Positions 7,400-16,055 of a stretch of 64,000 bases of DNA are shown one piece after another (position 1 is the stretch's first letter; the number at the start of each line of letters is the position of its first letter). Location: contig DATMFK010000045.1 of assembly GCA_035556195.1 (NCBI GenBank), positions 1-64,000 on the forward strand. Reading direction: 5' to 3'. The translations under genes and the position numbers were made by a program. The DNA comes from G016756615 sp035556195 (GTDB lineage Bacteria; Pseudomonadota; Alphaproteobacteria; Rhizobiales; Rhizobiaceae). The notes beneath the pieces were generated by a model that saw only the letters and a program-made list of their open reading frames with translations, was not told where the DNA came from and ran no database searches.

Positions 7400-8373
7400 T
7401 CGGCCCACGCTGGGTGGGCGACATGGTGATGGCGCAATCGCTGTTCATCGCGCTTCGGCAGATGCACCCGGGCGCGGTGATCGACGTCATGGCACCGGCC
7501 TGGGCAGCACCGCTCGTGGGCCGCATGCCGGAGGTGCGGACGCGCATCGATGCCCCGTTCTCGCGCAAGAAGCTGGAACTCGGCCTGCGGCGCCGAATCG
7601 GCCGGTCGTTGAAGGGTCGCTACGACCAGGCATTCGTCATGCAGGGAAGCTGGAAGTCGGCGCTCGTACCGTTCTTCGCCGGCGTACCGCGCCGCACGGG
7701 TCACCGACGGGAGATGCGTTACGGCTTGATCAACGACATCGTTCCCCTGCCCGATCTCCTGAAGCGCAAGACGGCCCAGGCATTCTTCGGCCTGGCGCGT
7801 GGCGGAACCTTTCAGCCTCCGCGTCTCGCGATCGACGAGGACAATCAGACGGCGCTTCTTGACCGGCACGGCCTATCGGGGGACCAGTTTGTCGCGCTCA
7901 TGCCCGGCGCGGAATTCGGCCCGGCAAAACGCTGGCCGTCCGAAAAATACGCCGTATTCGCACGCAGGATGATGGAAGACGGCCTGCAGGTCGCCCTGTT
8001 CGGCTCGGCCAACGACAAGCCGGTGACCGGCGAGATCGCGGGTCTCGCCCCCGGTGCGATCGATCTCGCGGGGGCGACGCGCCTGGAAGACGCCATCGAC
8101 CTTATCGCCGCCGCACGCCTGGCCGTGTCGAACGACAGCGGGTTGATGCATATCGCGGCAGCCGTCGGAACGCCCGTCGTCGCGGTCTACGGCTCGACCT
8201 CTCCTGAGAATACGCCTCCGCTGACCGACCGTCGGGAACTGGTGTGGCTCCATCTCGACTGCTCGCCATGCCATCAGCGCATTTGCCCGCTTGGCCATCT
8301 CGACTGCCTGAACAGGCTCGACGTGGATCGCGTCCTGGCGGCCGCCCGCCAGCTGATGCGAACAGCGGCATGA
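7372..8373 (+). CDS. waaF: Lipopolysaccharide heptosyltransferase II (GT9)
   Basis: 333 aa GT-B fold protein of family GT9. It transfers L,D-heptose from ADP-heptose to the inner core in the cytoplasm. Seen: N-terminal ILVIGPRWVGDMVM, the PGAEFGPAKRWP motif, and the nucleotide-sugar segment SNDSGLMHIAAAVGTP typical of ADP-heptose transferases. It begins inside hldD and ends with an ATGA overlap onto the next transferase. The II versus I order is assigned by resemblance and could be reversed. Confidence 0.9.
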   Translation: MAEGPSILVIGPRWVGDMVMAQSLFIALRQMHPGAVIDVMAPAWAAPLVGRMPEVRTRIDAPFSRKKLELGLRRRIGRSLKGRYDQAFVMQGSWKSALVPFFAGVPRRTGHRREMRYGLINDIVPLPDLLKRKTAQAFFGLARGGTFQPPRLAIDEDNQTALLDRHGLSGDQFVALMPGAEFGPAKRWPSEKYAVFARRMMEDGLQVALFGSANDKPVTGEIAGLAPGAIDLAGATRLEDAIDLIAAARLAVSNDSGLMHIAAAVGTPVVAVYGSTSPENTPPLTDRRELVWLHLDCSPCHQRICPLGHLDCLNRLDVDRVLAAARQLMRTAA

Positions 8374-9335
8374 GGGTGCTCGTCGTCAAGACGTCCTCAA
8401 TGGGCGACGTCATCCATACCTTTCCCGCGGTCACCGACGCACTGCGTGCGCGCGGGGATATCTCGCTGGACTGGTGTGTGGAGGAACCCTTCGCGGGGCT
8501 CGTCGCCCTGCACCCTGGCATAGGCCACATCCACAAGGTGGCGCTGCGGAACTGGCGCAAGACCGCACTGTCCGGCGAAACGCGATCGGCCATCGACAAG
8601 GTCAAGCGCCAGATGCGGGAGCGCCGCTACGACCTCGTGATAGACGCACAAGGCCTCCTCAAGAGCGTGTTCCTCGCGAGAATGGCCGGGGCGCCGATTG
8701 CAGGTTTCGACAGGCAAAGCGTGCGCGAAAGCCTTTCGGCCCTGTTCTATCGCCATCGCTTCACCGTAGCGCGCGACCTGCACGCGATCACGCGGACAAG
8801 GCTGCTCTTCGGCGCGGCCCTCGGCTACGAGCCGGATCTGGATCGCCTCGACAACGGCATCGTGGCTCCTGTCGCACAGACGCCCGCCTTTGGCGATCGC
8901 ACGGTTTTCCTGCTCCACGGGACCAGTTGGGAAAGCAAGAAATGGCCGGTCGAATCCTGGATCGCGCTGGCACGAACATTGGTGGTGCGCGGGCTGACGC
9001 CGATCACCACATGGTCGAACCCGGCGGAGCGAGCCGTGGCGCGAGCAATCGCGGAAGCTGCGCCCCAATCCGTCGTCATCGACCGTTCACCGCTCGCCAC
9101 GATCGCTGCCGAGATCGGCCGCGCGACATTGGTGATCGGAGCCGATACGGGCCTGACACATCTCGCCAGCGCCTTCGGCCTGCCGACGATCGCCATTTTC
9201 CTTGCTACCCAACCGGGGCTGACGGGGCCATTGGGACCGCATTCGATCGTGCTGGAAAGACAGGCACCCGGCCGAGCCATCGCACCCGCAGATGTCGTTG
9301 GTGTCGCCGATGAACTGCTCGGCCGGCCGAAATGA
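8370..9335 (+). CDS. waaC: Lipopolysaccharide heptosyltransferase I (GT9)
   Basis: 321 aa. Adds the first heptose to Kdo in the inner core. It begins MRVLVVKTSSMGDVIHTFP, contains FLLHGTSWESKKWP and the donor-site GADTGLTHLASAFGLP. The start ATG shares four bases (ATGA) with the waaF stop. Last gene of hldD-waaF-waaC, converging with greA 112 bp later. Confidence 0.92.
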   Translation: MRVLVVKTSSMGDVIHTFPAVTDALRARGDISLDWCVEEPFAGLVALHPGIGHIHKVALRNWRKTALSGETRSAIDKVKRQMRERRYDLVIDAQGLLKSVFLARMAGAPIAGFDRQSVRESLSALFYRHRFTVARDLHAITRTRLLFGAALGYEPDLDRLDNGIVAPVAQTPAFGDRTVFLLHGTSWESKKWPVESWIALARTLVVRGLTPITTWSNPAERAVARAIAEAAPQSVVIDRSPLATIAAEIGRATLVIGADTGLTHLASAFGLPTIAIFLATQPGLTGPLGPHSIVLERQAPGRAIAPADVVGVADELLGRPK

Positions 9336-9355
9336 CCAAACGCCAGCGTCTTGTT

Positions 9356-9392
9356 GCATGTGTCGCGCAAATCTGGGATCTGCGCGACATGC
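9356..9392. terminator. Imperfect inverted repeat between converging waaC and greA
   Basis: GCATGT, CGCGCA and ATC on the left pair with GAT, TGCGCG and ACATGC on the right, with a two-base bulge, one mismatch and a three-base loop (TGG). Placed between two converging genes it could end transcription in either direction, but there is no T-run. Confidence 0.4.
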
Positions 9393-9447
9393 ATCAGGAG
9401 GGAAACCTTCCCCGAGCCAATCGTGGTCTCGAGAAAGGTATGCTTGA

Positions 9448-9921
9448 TCAGACGAAATTAACCTGAACGATCTCGAAGCCGCGGGCACCGCCCGGTGCGT
9501 TGACCTCGATGGCGTCGCCGACCTCCTTGCCGATCAACGCGCGCGCGATCGGCGACGAAATCGAGATCCTGCCCGACTTAACGTCCGCCTCCTGATCACC
9601 CACGATCTGGTAGGTCTTTTCCTCTTCGGTATCCTCGTCGACAAGCACGACGGTCGCGCCGAACTTGATCTTGTCGCCGGAAAGTTTGGAAACATCGATG
9701 ACTTCGGCGCGCGCGATCAGATCCTCAAGCTCGGCGACCCGCCCCTCATTGAGGCTCTGGGCCTCTTTCGCGGCATGATATTCCGCGTTCTCCGAGAGGT
9801 CGCCATGCGAGCGTGCTTCCGAAATCGCTTCGATGATGCGCGGGCGTTCCTCCTGCTGACGCCAGCGAAGCTCTTCCTTCAGCGTCTGGAACCCGTTTGC
9901 GGTCATCGGGACCTTGTTCAT
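9448..9921 (-). CDS. greA: Transcription elongation factor GreA
   Basis: 157 aa, normal length. It rescues backtracked RNA polymerase by promoting cleavage of the nascent RNA 3' end. An N-terminal coiled coil (about 1-75, with DLSENAEYHAAKEAQ, the acidic tip region) is followed by the FKBP-like domain ending in INAPGGARG-type residues. ATG at 9921 follows AGAGG by five bases. Stands alone on the minus strand. Confidence 0.97.
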   Translation of the reverse strand: MNKVPMTANGFQTLKEELRWRQQEERPRIIEAISEARSHGDLSENAEYHAAKEAQSLNEGRVAELEDLIARAEVIDVSKLSGDKIKFGATVVLVDEDTEEEKTYQIVGDQEADVKSGRISISSPIARALIGKEVGDAIEVNAPGGARGFEIVQVNFV

Positions 9922-10258
9922 TTCAACCTCTTTTTCTGGTCCGCCCTGCGGCATTCTCTTGGCCGCACGGCAAAAAGAAAACGGTCCGGCAGCCCTAGGC
10001 TGGCGGAGCCGTCTAACTTCGAACTTGCGTAATATAGCAACGCTTCCGGCATTTTCACGCTAAAAAATCCGGTTCGATGATTTCGTCGGCGCTCGGTAGC
10101 CCTATTTCCCTCTCCCCCGGCGTCGCCGGCCGAGAGAAACTTCGTCCATATGCTGCTTGATTCGCCCTCACCCCGTTGTGATCGAGGATACACCGCTTTT
10201 GATCTCTGTCACCGCCTCGGTTCCTTGCAAGGACCAGCCAAACGCCTATGTCCGCCGG

Positions 10259-11392
10259 ATGTTCCAGAGCTTGCATCTCCTCATCGCGCTTGCGGTCGTC
10301 GGCCTGCCCACTGTCGCGACGGCCGCGGAAAGCCGCACGTTCAAGACCGACACGATCAATTTGCAGGCCACGACCATCGTCGACGGGCTGGAGCATCCGT
10401 GGGGCCTTGATTTCCTGCCGGATGGAAGCGCAGTCGTGACGGAGCGGCCGGGCCGCATGCGCATCGTCAGGAACGGCACCTTGTCCGATCCGATCCAGGG
10501 GGTGCCTAAAGTATGGGCGCAGGGTCAAGGTGGACTGCTGGACGTTGTCGCGGCACCCGACTTTTCCGCTTCGGGAACGATCTTCTTCAGCTTTTCCCAA
10601 CCTGGCAAAGGCGGCGCCGGTACGGCGGTAGCACGGGCGCGCCTGGTCCGTGAGAACGGTAAACCAAGGCTCGAGGATGTGGATGTCGTCTTCTCGATGG
10701 CCAGGAAAACCGGCAAGGGACAGCATTTCGGCTCGCGCCTTGTCTTCCACCCGGACGGCACGCTCTTCATCACCACCGGTGATCGTGGCGAGGGCGACCG
10801 TGCCCAAGACAAGAAAGACAGTGCCGGCGCCGTGATCCGCATCGACCCTGACGGATCGGTTCCCAAGGACAATCCGAAGCCCGATGGTTGGTTGCCGGAA
10901 CTATGGTCCAAGGGCCATCGCAACGTCCAGGGCGCGGCCTTCGATCCCGTCTGGAACGGTCTCGCCACCGTCGAACATGGCGCGAAAGGCGGAGACGAGG
11001 TGAACCAGCCGCAACCCGGCCGCAACTACGGCTGGCCCGTGATCTCCTACGGCGTCAACTATTCCGGCTCGAAGATCGGTGTCGGCACGGCGGCAAAGGG
11101 ATACGAGCAGCCCGTCTACTATTGGGATCCCTCCATAGCCCCGTCGGGGCTTGCCTCCTACCAGGGAAGCATGTTCCCGGAATGGAAAGGTGACCTGCTC
11201 GTCGGATCCTTGAAATTCGAACTTCTCGTAAGGCTGGACCGGGACCAGGCCGGCAAGATAGTCGGTGAGGAGCGCATCCTCGAAGGTGAATTCGGCCGCA
11301 TCCGCGACGTCAAAGTCGCCCCCGACGGCTCGGTGTGGCTGCTCACCGACGAGAGCAACGGCGCGATCGTCCGCCTTTCGCGAGCGGACTAG
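10259..11392 (+). CDS. Secreted PQQ-dependent sugar dehydrogenase-like beta-propeller
   Basis: 377 aa. N-terminal signal peptide (LLIALAVVGLPTVATAA) and then a six-bladed propeller of the GSDH/YliI (Asd) family. Motifs: LEHPWGLDFLPDG, HFGSRLVFHPDGTLFITTGDRG, GHRNVQGAAFDP, EHGAKGGDEVN, GRNYGWPV. Relatives are soluble aldose dehydrogenases that oxidise sugars in the periplasm with PQQ. No PQQ synthesis genes are in the window. ATG at 10259 is chosen because it places the signal peptide at the N-terminus, though no clear ribosome site precedes it. Confidence 0.88.
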   Translation: MFQSLHLLIALAVVGLPTVATAAESRTFKTDTINLQATTIVDGLEHPWGLDFLPDGSAVVTERPGRMRIVRNGTLSDPIQGVPKVWAQGQGGLLDVVAAPDFSASGTIFFSFSQPGKGGAGTAVARARLVRENGKPRLEDVDVVFSMARKTGKGQHFGSRLVFHPDGTLFITTGDRGEGDRAQDKKDSAGAVIRIDPDGSVPKDNPKPDGWLPELWSKGHRNVQGAAFDPVWNGLATVEHGAKGGDEVNQPQPGRNYGWPVISYGVNYSGSKIGVGTAAKGYEQPVYYWDPSIAPSGLASYQGSMFPEWKGDLLVGSLKFELLVRLDRDQAGKIVGEERILEGEFGRIRDVKVAPDGSVWLLTDESNGAIVRLSRAD

Positions 11393-11423
11393 CGCACGCC
11401 TCCGAGCGTACCAACAGCAATAA

Positions 11424-11440
11424 AATTATTTGGAATAATT
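11424..11440. promoter_or_regulatory. AT-rich palindrome upstream of the DUF3300 gene
   Basis: AATTATT-TGG-AATAATT is a perfect inverted repeat in otherwise GC-rich DNA, 32 bases past the preceding stop and 132 bases before the DUF3300 start. It may be an operator or part of a promoter for the DUF3300-DUF2950 unit. A second short hairpin (GGCTCT-AAA-AGAGCC, about 11491-11505) lies between it and the gene. Confidence 0.35.
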
Positions 11441-11571
11441 CTGCTGCAACTATTGTAAATCTCGGCACATTCTCAGAACATCGCCGCCAGGCTCTAAAAG
11501 AGCCAGCGATCAATTTGCGACTGGACTTCTGATCAATAGCCCGCCTCGACCAAGGCGGAAGGAGGCGGAAG

Positions 11572-12954
11572 ATGTTGCTCGTGAAGTTTATCAGGAGCGG
11601 AGCGGCCGTAGCGCTCGCTTTCGCCATGTCGGCGGCGCTGGCATCGCCACCGGCAGCAGCCCAGGAACAGGCGGCGGTCGCAACCGACGCCGCCGCGCAG
11701 GCCCCCGAACCGTTGAGCGCCGATGAGCTCGAGGTCCTGGTCGCACGGATCGCCCTCTACCCGGACGAACTCGTCGCCTTGATCTCGGCCGCTGCGCTCT
11801 ATCCGCTTCAGATCGTCGAAGCCGCGCGTTACCTCGACAAATACGCCAAGGACAAGAGCCTCAAACCGAAGGACAGCTGGGACGGGAGCGTCATTTCGCT
11901 TCTCAACTATCCCGAGATCGTCAAGATGATGAGCGACGACTTGGAATGGACGCAGTCGTTCGGGGACGCCATCGCCTACCAGCAGAAGGACGTCTTGGTC
12001 GCCATTCAGCAATTGCGCGACGAGGCCGTGGCCAAGGGGATCATCAAGAGCGACGATAAGATCAAGGTCGTTACCCAGAACGACAACGTGATCATTCAGC
12101 CGGCAAGCACCGAGAAGATCTACGTGCCCCGCTACGAGCCTCAAATGCTCTATGATCCGGGCTACGCTCCGGCGCCGATAGGATACTACACCGACCCCTA
12201 TCCTTATTACTGGAACCCGGGTGCGACCTTCTTCGCGGCAGCGGCAACCGGAGCACTCTGGGCAGCCGCGGTCAATTGGGACGATTGGGGCGTGTGGGGC
12301 GGACGCTGGAACGGCAGCGATGTGGACGTCGACTGCAACCGTTGTTTCAACAACAACAATTTCAACGGGAAGCTCAATCTCAATGACGTCGACTGGAGAA
12401 ATGTCGATCGCTCCAAGATCAATCTGGACAGGAACCAGCTTGCGAAAATCGACCGCACGAATATCGGCAATCGGGTAAGAGCGGACAACAACAATGCGAT
12501 CCGCAACCGGGCGACCGAAATTCGGAACAACCGGGCTGCCGATCTTCCCAACCGCGCCGCCAAGGTCAACGATGTCCGAAAAAGCACGCTGGAAGGACTG
12601 AAGCAGAACCCCGGTGCGGCGGCCAAGGCTCGAGCAAATCTTCAGCAGCCGGGTGCTCGGCAGAACATCGCGAAACAGGGTCAGGCGAGGCAGAACGTGG
12701 CGAAAGCCGCCGGCAAGAGGCCTGCCAATGTCAATCGCCCGGCAGGAAAGCCCAAGGCCGCTGCACGGATCGACAACCGCCCGAGAAAGCCCTCGGCGCT
12801 GGGAAACGTGGATCGCGGCAGGGTGGCGAGGGTGCAATCGTCAAGAGGGCAACACTCGCTCGGTGGCGGCTCTCGTGGTGGCAGGCCCGCAATGCATCGC
12901 GGCGGTGGCGGGGGAAGAGCCATGCATCGCGGCGGCGGCGGCCGCAGGCGCTAA
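11572..12954 (+). CDS. DUF3300 family exported protein
   Basis: 460 aa. Signal peptide (residues 1-30, ending AAAQ), then the DUF3300 domain (about 50-225: LVARIALYPDELVALISAAALYPLQIVEAAR within it, VPRYEPQMLYDPGYAP, YPYYWNPG). The C-terminal half is disordered, Asn/Arg-rich, and ends with AMHRGGGG repeats. It was probably exported, but its role is unknown. ATG at 11572 follows AGGAGG. The DUF2950 gene begins 15 bp after it; this pair recurs in proteobacteria, suggesting joint function in the envelope. Confidence 0.85.
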   Translation: MLLVKFIRSGAAVALAFAMSAALASPPAAAQEQAAVATDAAAQAPEPLSADELEVLVARIALYPDELVALISAAALYPLQIVEAARYLDKYAKDKSLKPKDSWDGSVISLLNYPEIVKMMSDDLEWTQSFGDAIAYQQKDVLVAIQQLRDEAVAKGIIKSDDKIKVVTQNDNVIIQPASTEKIYVPRYEPQMLYDPGYAPAPIGYYTDPYPYYWNPGATFFAAAATGALWAAAVNWDDWGVWGGRWNGSDVDVDCNRCFNNNNFNGKLNLNDVDWRNVDRSKINLDRNQLAKIDRTNIGNRVRADNNNAIRNRATEIRNNRAADLPNRAAKVNDVRKSTLEGLKQNPGAAAKARANLQQPGARQNIAKQGQARQNVAKAAGKRPANVNRPAGKPKAAARIDNRPRKPSALGNVDRGRVARVQSSRGQHSLGGGSRGGRPAMHRGGGGGRAMHRGGGGRRR

Positions 12955-12969
12955 GATAGGAGCAGGACA

Positions 12970-13962
12970 GTGCGTTCGGACGATCATTTCAATTTTCTGC
13001 GCTCAGCCTGCGTGATCGCCATCCTGGCGGGCTTCGTCTCCGTGCCGACTGGCCAGGCCCAGGAAACGATTCGGGACCAAAGTCAGGGCGGCGGATCACA
13101 GCAGGAGCCGAGCATCTTTGATGTCGAGGCGGAGGCCGGATCGCCCGCTTTCGATACACCCGCCGCGGCGATCGATGCTTTCAAATCGGCTCTTGCCGGC
13201 GATGACTTCAGCGGCCTGGCCAAGCTCCTTGGCCTCGATGGGACCAAGCTCGCGAAAGACACCAATGCGAAGGATACGTTCGAACAGATGCGGGAGGCTG
13301 CGGCACAACAGCTCGCCGTACAGGAAATGGACGATCGCCAGCTTTTGCAGCTTGGACAGAAGCTCTGGCCAATGCCCTTTCCCTTGGTAAAGGGCGAGGA
13401 CGGTAAATGGGCCTTCGACACGGAAGCCGGATTGGAGGAAATCATCAACCGACGGGTGGGCGAAAACGAACTGGAGGCGATCGCCACCCTTCGCGCCTAT
13501 GTCGACGCACAAAGGGAATACGCGTCCGAGGATCATGACGGCGATGGCGTGCTCGAATACGCCCAGAAGCTCATCAGCAGCGAGGGCGCGACGGACGGAC
13601 TCTACTGGCCGCCAGAACAAGGCGACGGTGAGAGCCCGGCGGGCGCATTCGCTGACAGGGCGGAGATGCAAGACGCCAGGCAGGATGAAGGCTATTTCGG
13701 ATATCGCTTCCGCATCTTGAACGGCCAGGGTGATCGCATCGCCGGCGGTGCATACGACTATGTCATCAATGACAACATGATCGCCGGCTTTGGCCTGCTT
13801 GCCTGGCCGGTCAAATATGGCGAGACCGGTGTCAAGACGTTCGCCGTCAATCAGCAAGGGATCGTCTACGAAATCGACCTTGGCGAGAGCACAGACGCGA
13901 TCGTCGGCTATATCGATCGTTTCAACCCGGATGACAGCTGGGAGGTCGTCCCGGCCGATTAG
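12970..13962 (+). CDS. DUF2950 family exported protein
   Basis: 330 aa with a signal peptide (about 1-30, ending GQAQ) and the DUF2950 domain. Typical features are FDTPAAAIDAFKSALAGDD, YASEDHDGDGVLEYAQ, GLYWP, and the C-terminal GFGLLAWPVKYGETGVKTF. The start is GTG at 12970, preceded by GGAGCAGGACA. It directly follows the DUF3300 gene and is almost certainly co-transcribed. No biochemical role is known for this family. Confidence 0.87.
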   Translation: MRSDDHFNFLRSACVIAILAGFVSVPTGQAQETIRDQSQGGGSQQEPSIFDVEAEAGSPAFDTPAAAIDAFKSALAGDDFSGLAKLLGLDGTKLAKDTNAKDTFEQMREAAAQQLAVQEMDDRQLLQLGQKLWPMPFPLVKGEDGKWAFDTEAGLEEIINRRVGENELEAIATLRAYVDAQREYASEDHDGDGVLEYAQKLISSEGATDGLYWPPEQGDGESPAGAFADRAEMQDARQDEGYFGYRFRILNGQGDRIAGGAYDYVINDNMIAGFGLLAWPVKYGETGVKTFAVNQQGIVYEIDLGESTDAIVGYIDRFNPDDSWEVVPAD

Positions 13963-14043
13963 TGGTTCGCCGCATGCTCGCTTTACGCGGCACGAGTAAG
14001 ACGTTTGGCCAGTCCGACCTGATTGGCGCTGCCGGCCGGGAAG

Positions 14044-14076
14044 AGAATGGGCGGCTGCGCTGCGGCCGCCCATTCT
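14044..14076. terminator. Strong hairpin between converging genes
   Basis: A perfect 12-bp stem (14044-14055 with 14065-14076) and a nine-base loop lie between the DUF2950 stop and the stop of the opposing TPR gene. There is no T-run, so termination may be weak or it may protect 3' ends. Confidence 0.55.
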
Positions 14077-14127
14077 GGCCTCGCCTCTCACCCACTCCCT
14101 TGGCCCGTGAGAGCGCGAAGTCCCGCA

Positions 14128-14664
14128 TCATCCTCGTCTCTGGAATGCTGCGATCTGTTCGGACAGCTCAGCATATTCCGCGCAGCCCCTGCCACAGCGT
14201 TTCTCGATCTCTCCGAGCTGTTCGCGCGCGGAAGTGACATCGCCGAGTTGGAGGTGGGCCTCGCCTAGATACTCGCGCGCAAGCGTGTAGTCGGGATCGA
14301 CGCGCAACGCCTCCGCATAGTAGCCGAGGCCCACCTGCACGCGCCCCTGCTTGCGATGGGAATAGCCGAGATAGTTAAGGATGCGGGGATCGGACTTGTC
14401 GGCGGCAAGGCTGAGCACGACGATGGCCTCGCCATAGCGACCAGCATTGGCGAGCTCGCGCCCGGCCTCGTAGAGGCTGTCGTCGTCGATCTCGCCTCTT
14501 TTAGGCGTTACGCATTTCTGCCGCTTGGCATCCCAGACCTGCCCCCTCTGGCATTGGGTGGTCGTCTGGCCGCCGCCCCCGCCGCCGCCTGCCGAAAAGG
14601 CCGGTGTCGCCACCAGCGGGGCGGCGAAAAGCATCGAAGCCAAGGCGAGGGTTAGTCTCTGCAT
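14128..14664 (-). CDS. Small secreted TPR protein (copy 1 of tandem pair)
   Basis: 178 aa. Signal peptide (1-25), a glycine run (26-32), then a Cys pair in CQRGQVWDAKRQKCV and an all-helical region with tetratricopeptide repeats (about 62-170: YGEAIVVLSLAADKS, ILNYLGYSHRKQGR, GYYAEALRVDPDYTLAREYLG). Likely a periplasmic scaffold; partner unknown. Copy 2 lies 133 bp upstream on the same strand and matches closely from the Cys motif to the C-terminus. An upstream GGAGG lies close to ATG 14664. Confidence 0.85.
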   Translation of the reverse strand: MQRLTLALASMLFAAPLVATPAFSAGGGGGGGQTTTQCQRGQVWDAKRQKCVTPKRGEIDDDSLYEAGRELANAGRYGEAIVVLSLAADKSDPRILNYLGYSHRKQGRVQVGLGYYAEALRVDPDYTLAREYLGEAHLQLGDVTSAREQLGEIEKRCGRGCAEYAELSEQIAAFQRRG

Positions 14665-14797
14665 GGCAGCCTCCTTGCTGGTCCTCGCGTGACCAACGCT
14701 TCGGCCAGGCGTCTATTCCCGCCTTTGCGTGATTTTCATCCGCATGGCCGCGCCCGACGCCCCACGCCAGAATACATCGAAGCACCCGGATCTGGCA

Positions 14798-15376
14798 TCA
14801 TCCTTTCTGCTCGAAGGCAGCGATCCGGTCCGAAAGCTGCGTGTATTCGGAGCAGGTCTTCCCGCACCGCTTCTCGATTTCGCCGAGTTGCTCTCGCGCC
14901 GCTTTCACATTCCCGAGCTGAAGGTGGGCCTCGCCCAGATACTCGCGCGCAAGCGTATAGTCGGGATCGACCCTCAAAGCCTCCGCATAGTAGCCGAGGC
15001 CGACTTGGATGCGCCCCTGCTTGCGATGCGAATAGCCGAGATAGTTCAGGATTCGAGGATCCGACTTGTCGGCCGCGAGGCTGAGCACGGTGATCGCCTC
15101 GCCGTAACGCCCGGAATCGGCCAGTTCCCGCCCCGCCTCGTAGAGAATCTCGTCGTTGAGTTCACCCCGCTTCGGGGGCACGCATTTCCTTCCGTTCCAG
15201 ATGGTGCCCTTCTTGCAGCGGGTGATCGTCGGAGCCTCGCCCCCGGCGCCGCCGCTACCACCACCGCTTCCTCCTCCACTGCCGCCACCACCACCGCCCG
15301 CCGTCATCGCCGGCGCCGCGAGCATCGGGGCTGCGAGGAGAATGGAAGCCAGACCAAGCGTCAGTCGTATGCTCAT
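14798..15376 (-). CDS. Small secreted TPR protein (copy 2 of tandem pair)
   Basis: 192 aa. Same plan as copy 1: signal peptide, a longer Gly/Ser-rich linker (about 28-45), the Cys motif CKKGTIWNGRKCV, and two to three TPR units (ILNYLGYSHRKQGRIQVGLG etc.). The C-terminal 100 residues are nearly identical to copy 1, and the DNA matches at roughly nine in ten bases by eye. ATG at 15376 is preceded by GGGAGG. The linker differs most, as expected for a drifting spacer. Confidence 0.87.
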   Translation of the reverse strand: MSIRLTLGLASILLAAPMLAAPAMTAGGGGGGSGGGSGGGSGGAGGEAPTITRCKKGTIWNGRKCVPPKRGELNDEILYEAGRELADSGRYGEAITVLSLAADKSDPRILNYLGYSHRKQGRIQVGLGYYAEALRVDPDYTLAREYLGEAHLQLGNVKAAREQLGEIEKRCGKTCSEYTQLSDRIAAFEQKG

Positions 15377-15548
15377 GACAAAGCCTCCCGATGGGGTCGC
15401 CGCCGCATGCGCGCGAAAATGGACGCCGATCTGGGCCAGGACGAAACCGCGTTCCAATGTCGGAACGTCCTCCCCGAACGCACACGCAGCGCTCTAGGGA
15501 GACAAACGCATCCTCGCACCACTCTATTCCGTCAAAGTTCTCTTGGGT

Positions 15549-15566
15549 CGCATCGATTCCGATGCG
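15549..15566. terminator. Short perfect hairpin after the DUF486 gene
   Basis: CGCATCG and CGATGCG with a four-base loop lie 18 bases past the DUF486 stop on the minus strand. No T-run follows, so it is a weak terminator candidate. Confidence 0.3.
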
Positions 15567-15584
15567 GACCACCTCAGCGATGCT

Positions 15585-15935
15585 TTAGGCGCGGAAGATC
15601 AGGGCCGCTCCGCCGGCAATGAGAGCAAAGCCGAGAACATGATTCCAGGTGATCGCCTCCTTCAGGTAGAACACCGAAAAGACGACAAAGACGCTGAGCG
15701 TAATGACCTCCTGAATGGTCTTGAGCTGAGCGGCAGAATAGACCTCGTGGCCGATACGATTGGCCGGCACGGCGAGCCAATACTCGATGAAAGCTATGCC
15801 CCAGCTCAAGAGGACGGCCGTATAGAGCGGCCACATCTTGAACTTCAGATGACCGTACCAGGCGAAGGTCATGAAGACATTCGAGGCAACGAGCATGAGG
15901 ATCGGAAGGACTTTCGGCGAAAGGAGCGTTGTCAT
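15585..15935 (-). CDS. DUF486 (DMT superfamily) membrane protein
   Basis: 116 aa with four hydrophobic helices (about 8-28, 36-52, 68-90, 94-114), the size and pattern of DUF486 proteins, a small-multidrug-resistance-like group. Recognisable parts: SNVFMTFAWYGHLKF, WGIAFIEYWLAVPANRIG and LKTIQEVITLSVFVVFS. Transport substrate unknown. ATG at 15935 (MTTLLSPKVLP) follows the family start. Its promoter faces that of the DUF3775 gene. Confidence 0.85.
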   Translation of the reverse strand: MTTLLSPKVLPILMLVASNVFMTFAWYGHLKFKMWPLYTAVLLSWGIAFIEYWLAVPANRIGHEVYSAAQLKTIQEVITLSVFVVFSVFYLKEAITWNHVLGFALIAGGAALIFRA

Positions 15936-16055
15936 GGGACCGTTTCGGTGTGAGCAAGCAGCGCATTTCAGCGCGCCGGTCCTTGCTGTCAATCCGTGCC
16001 GCGCCATCCTTCTGACGTAGCGCTTCGAAATGCGTTATCATCAGACCGCTCGGAG

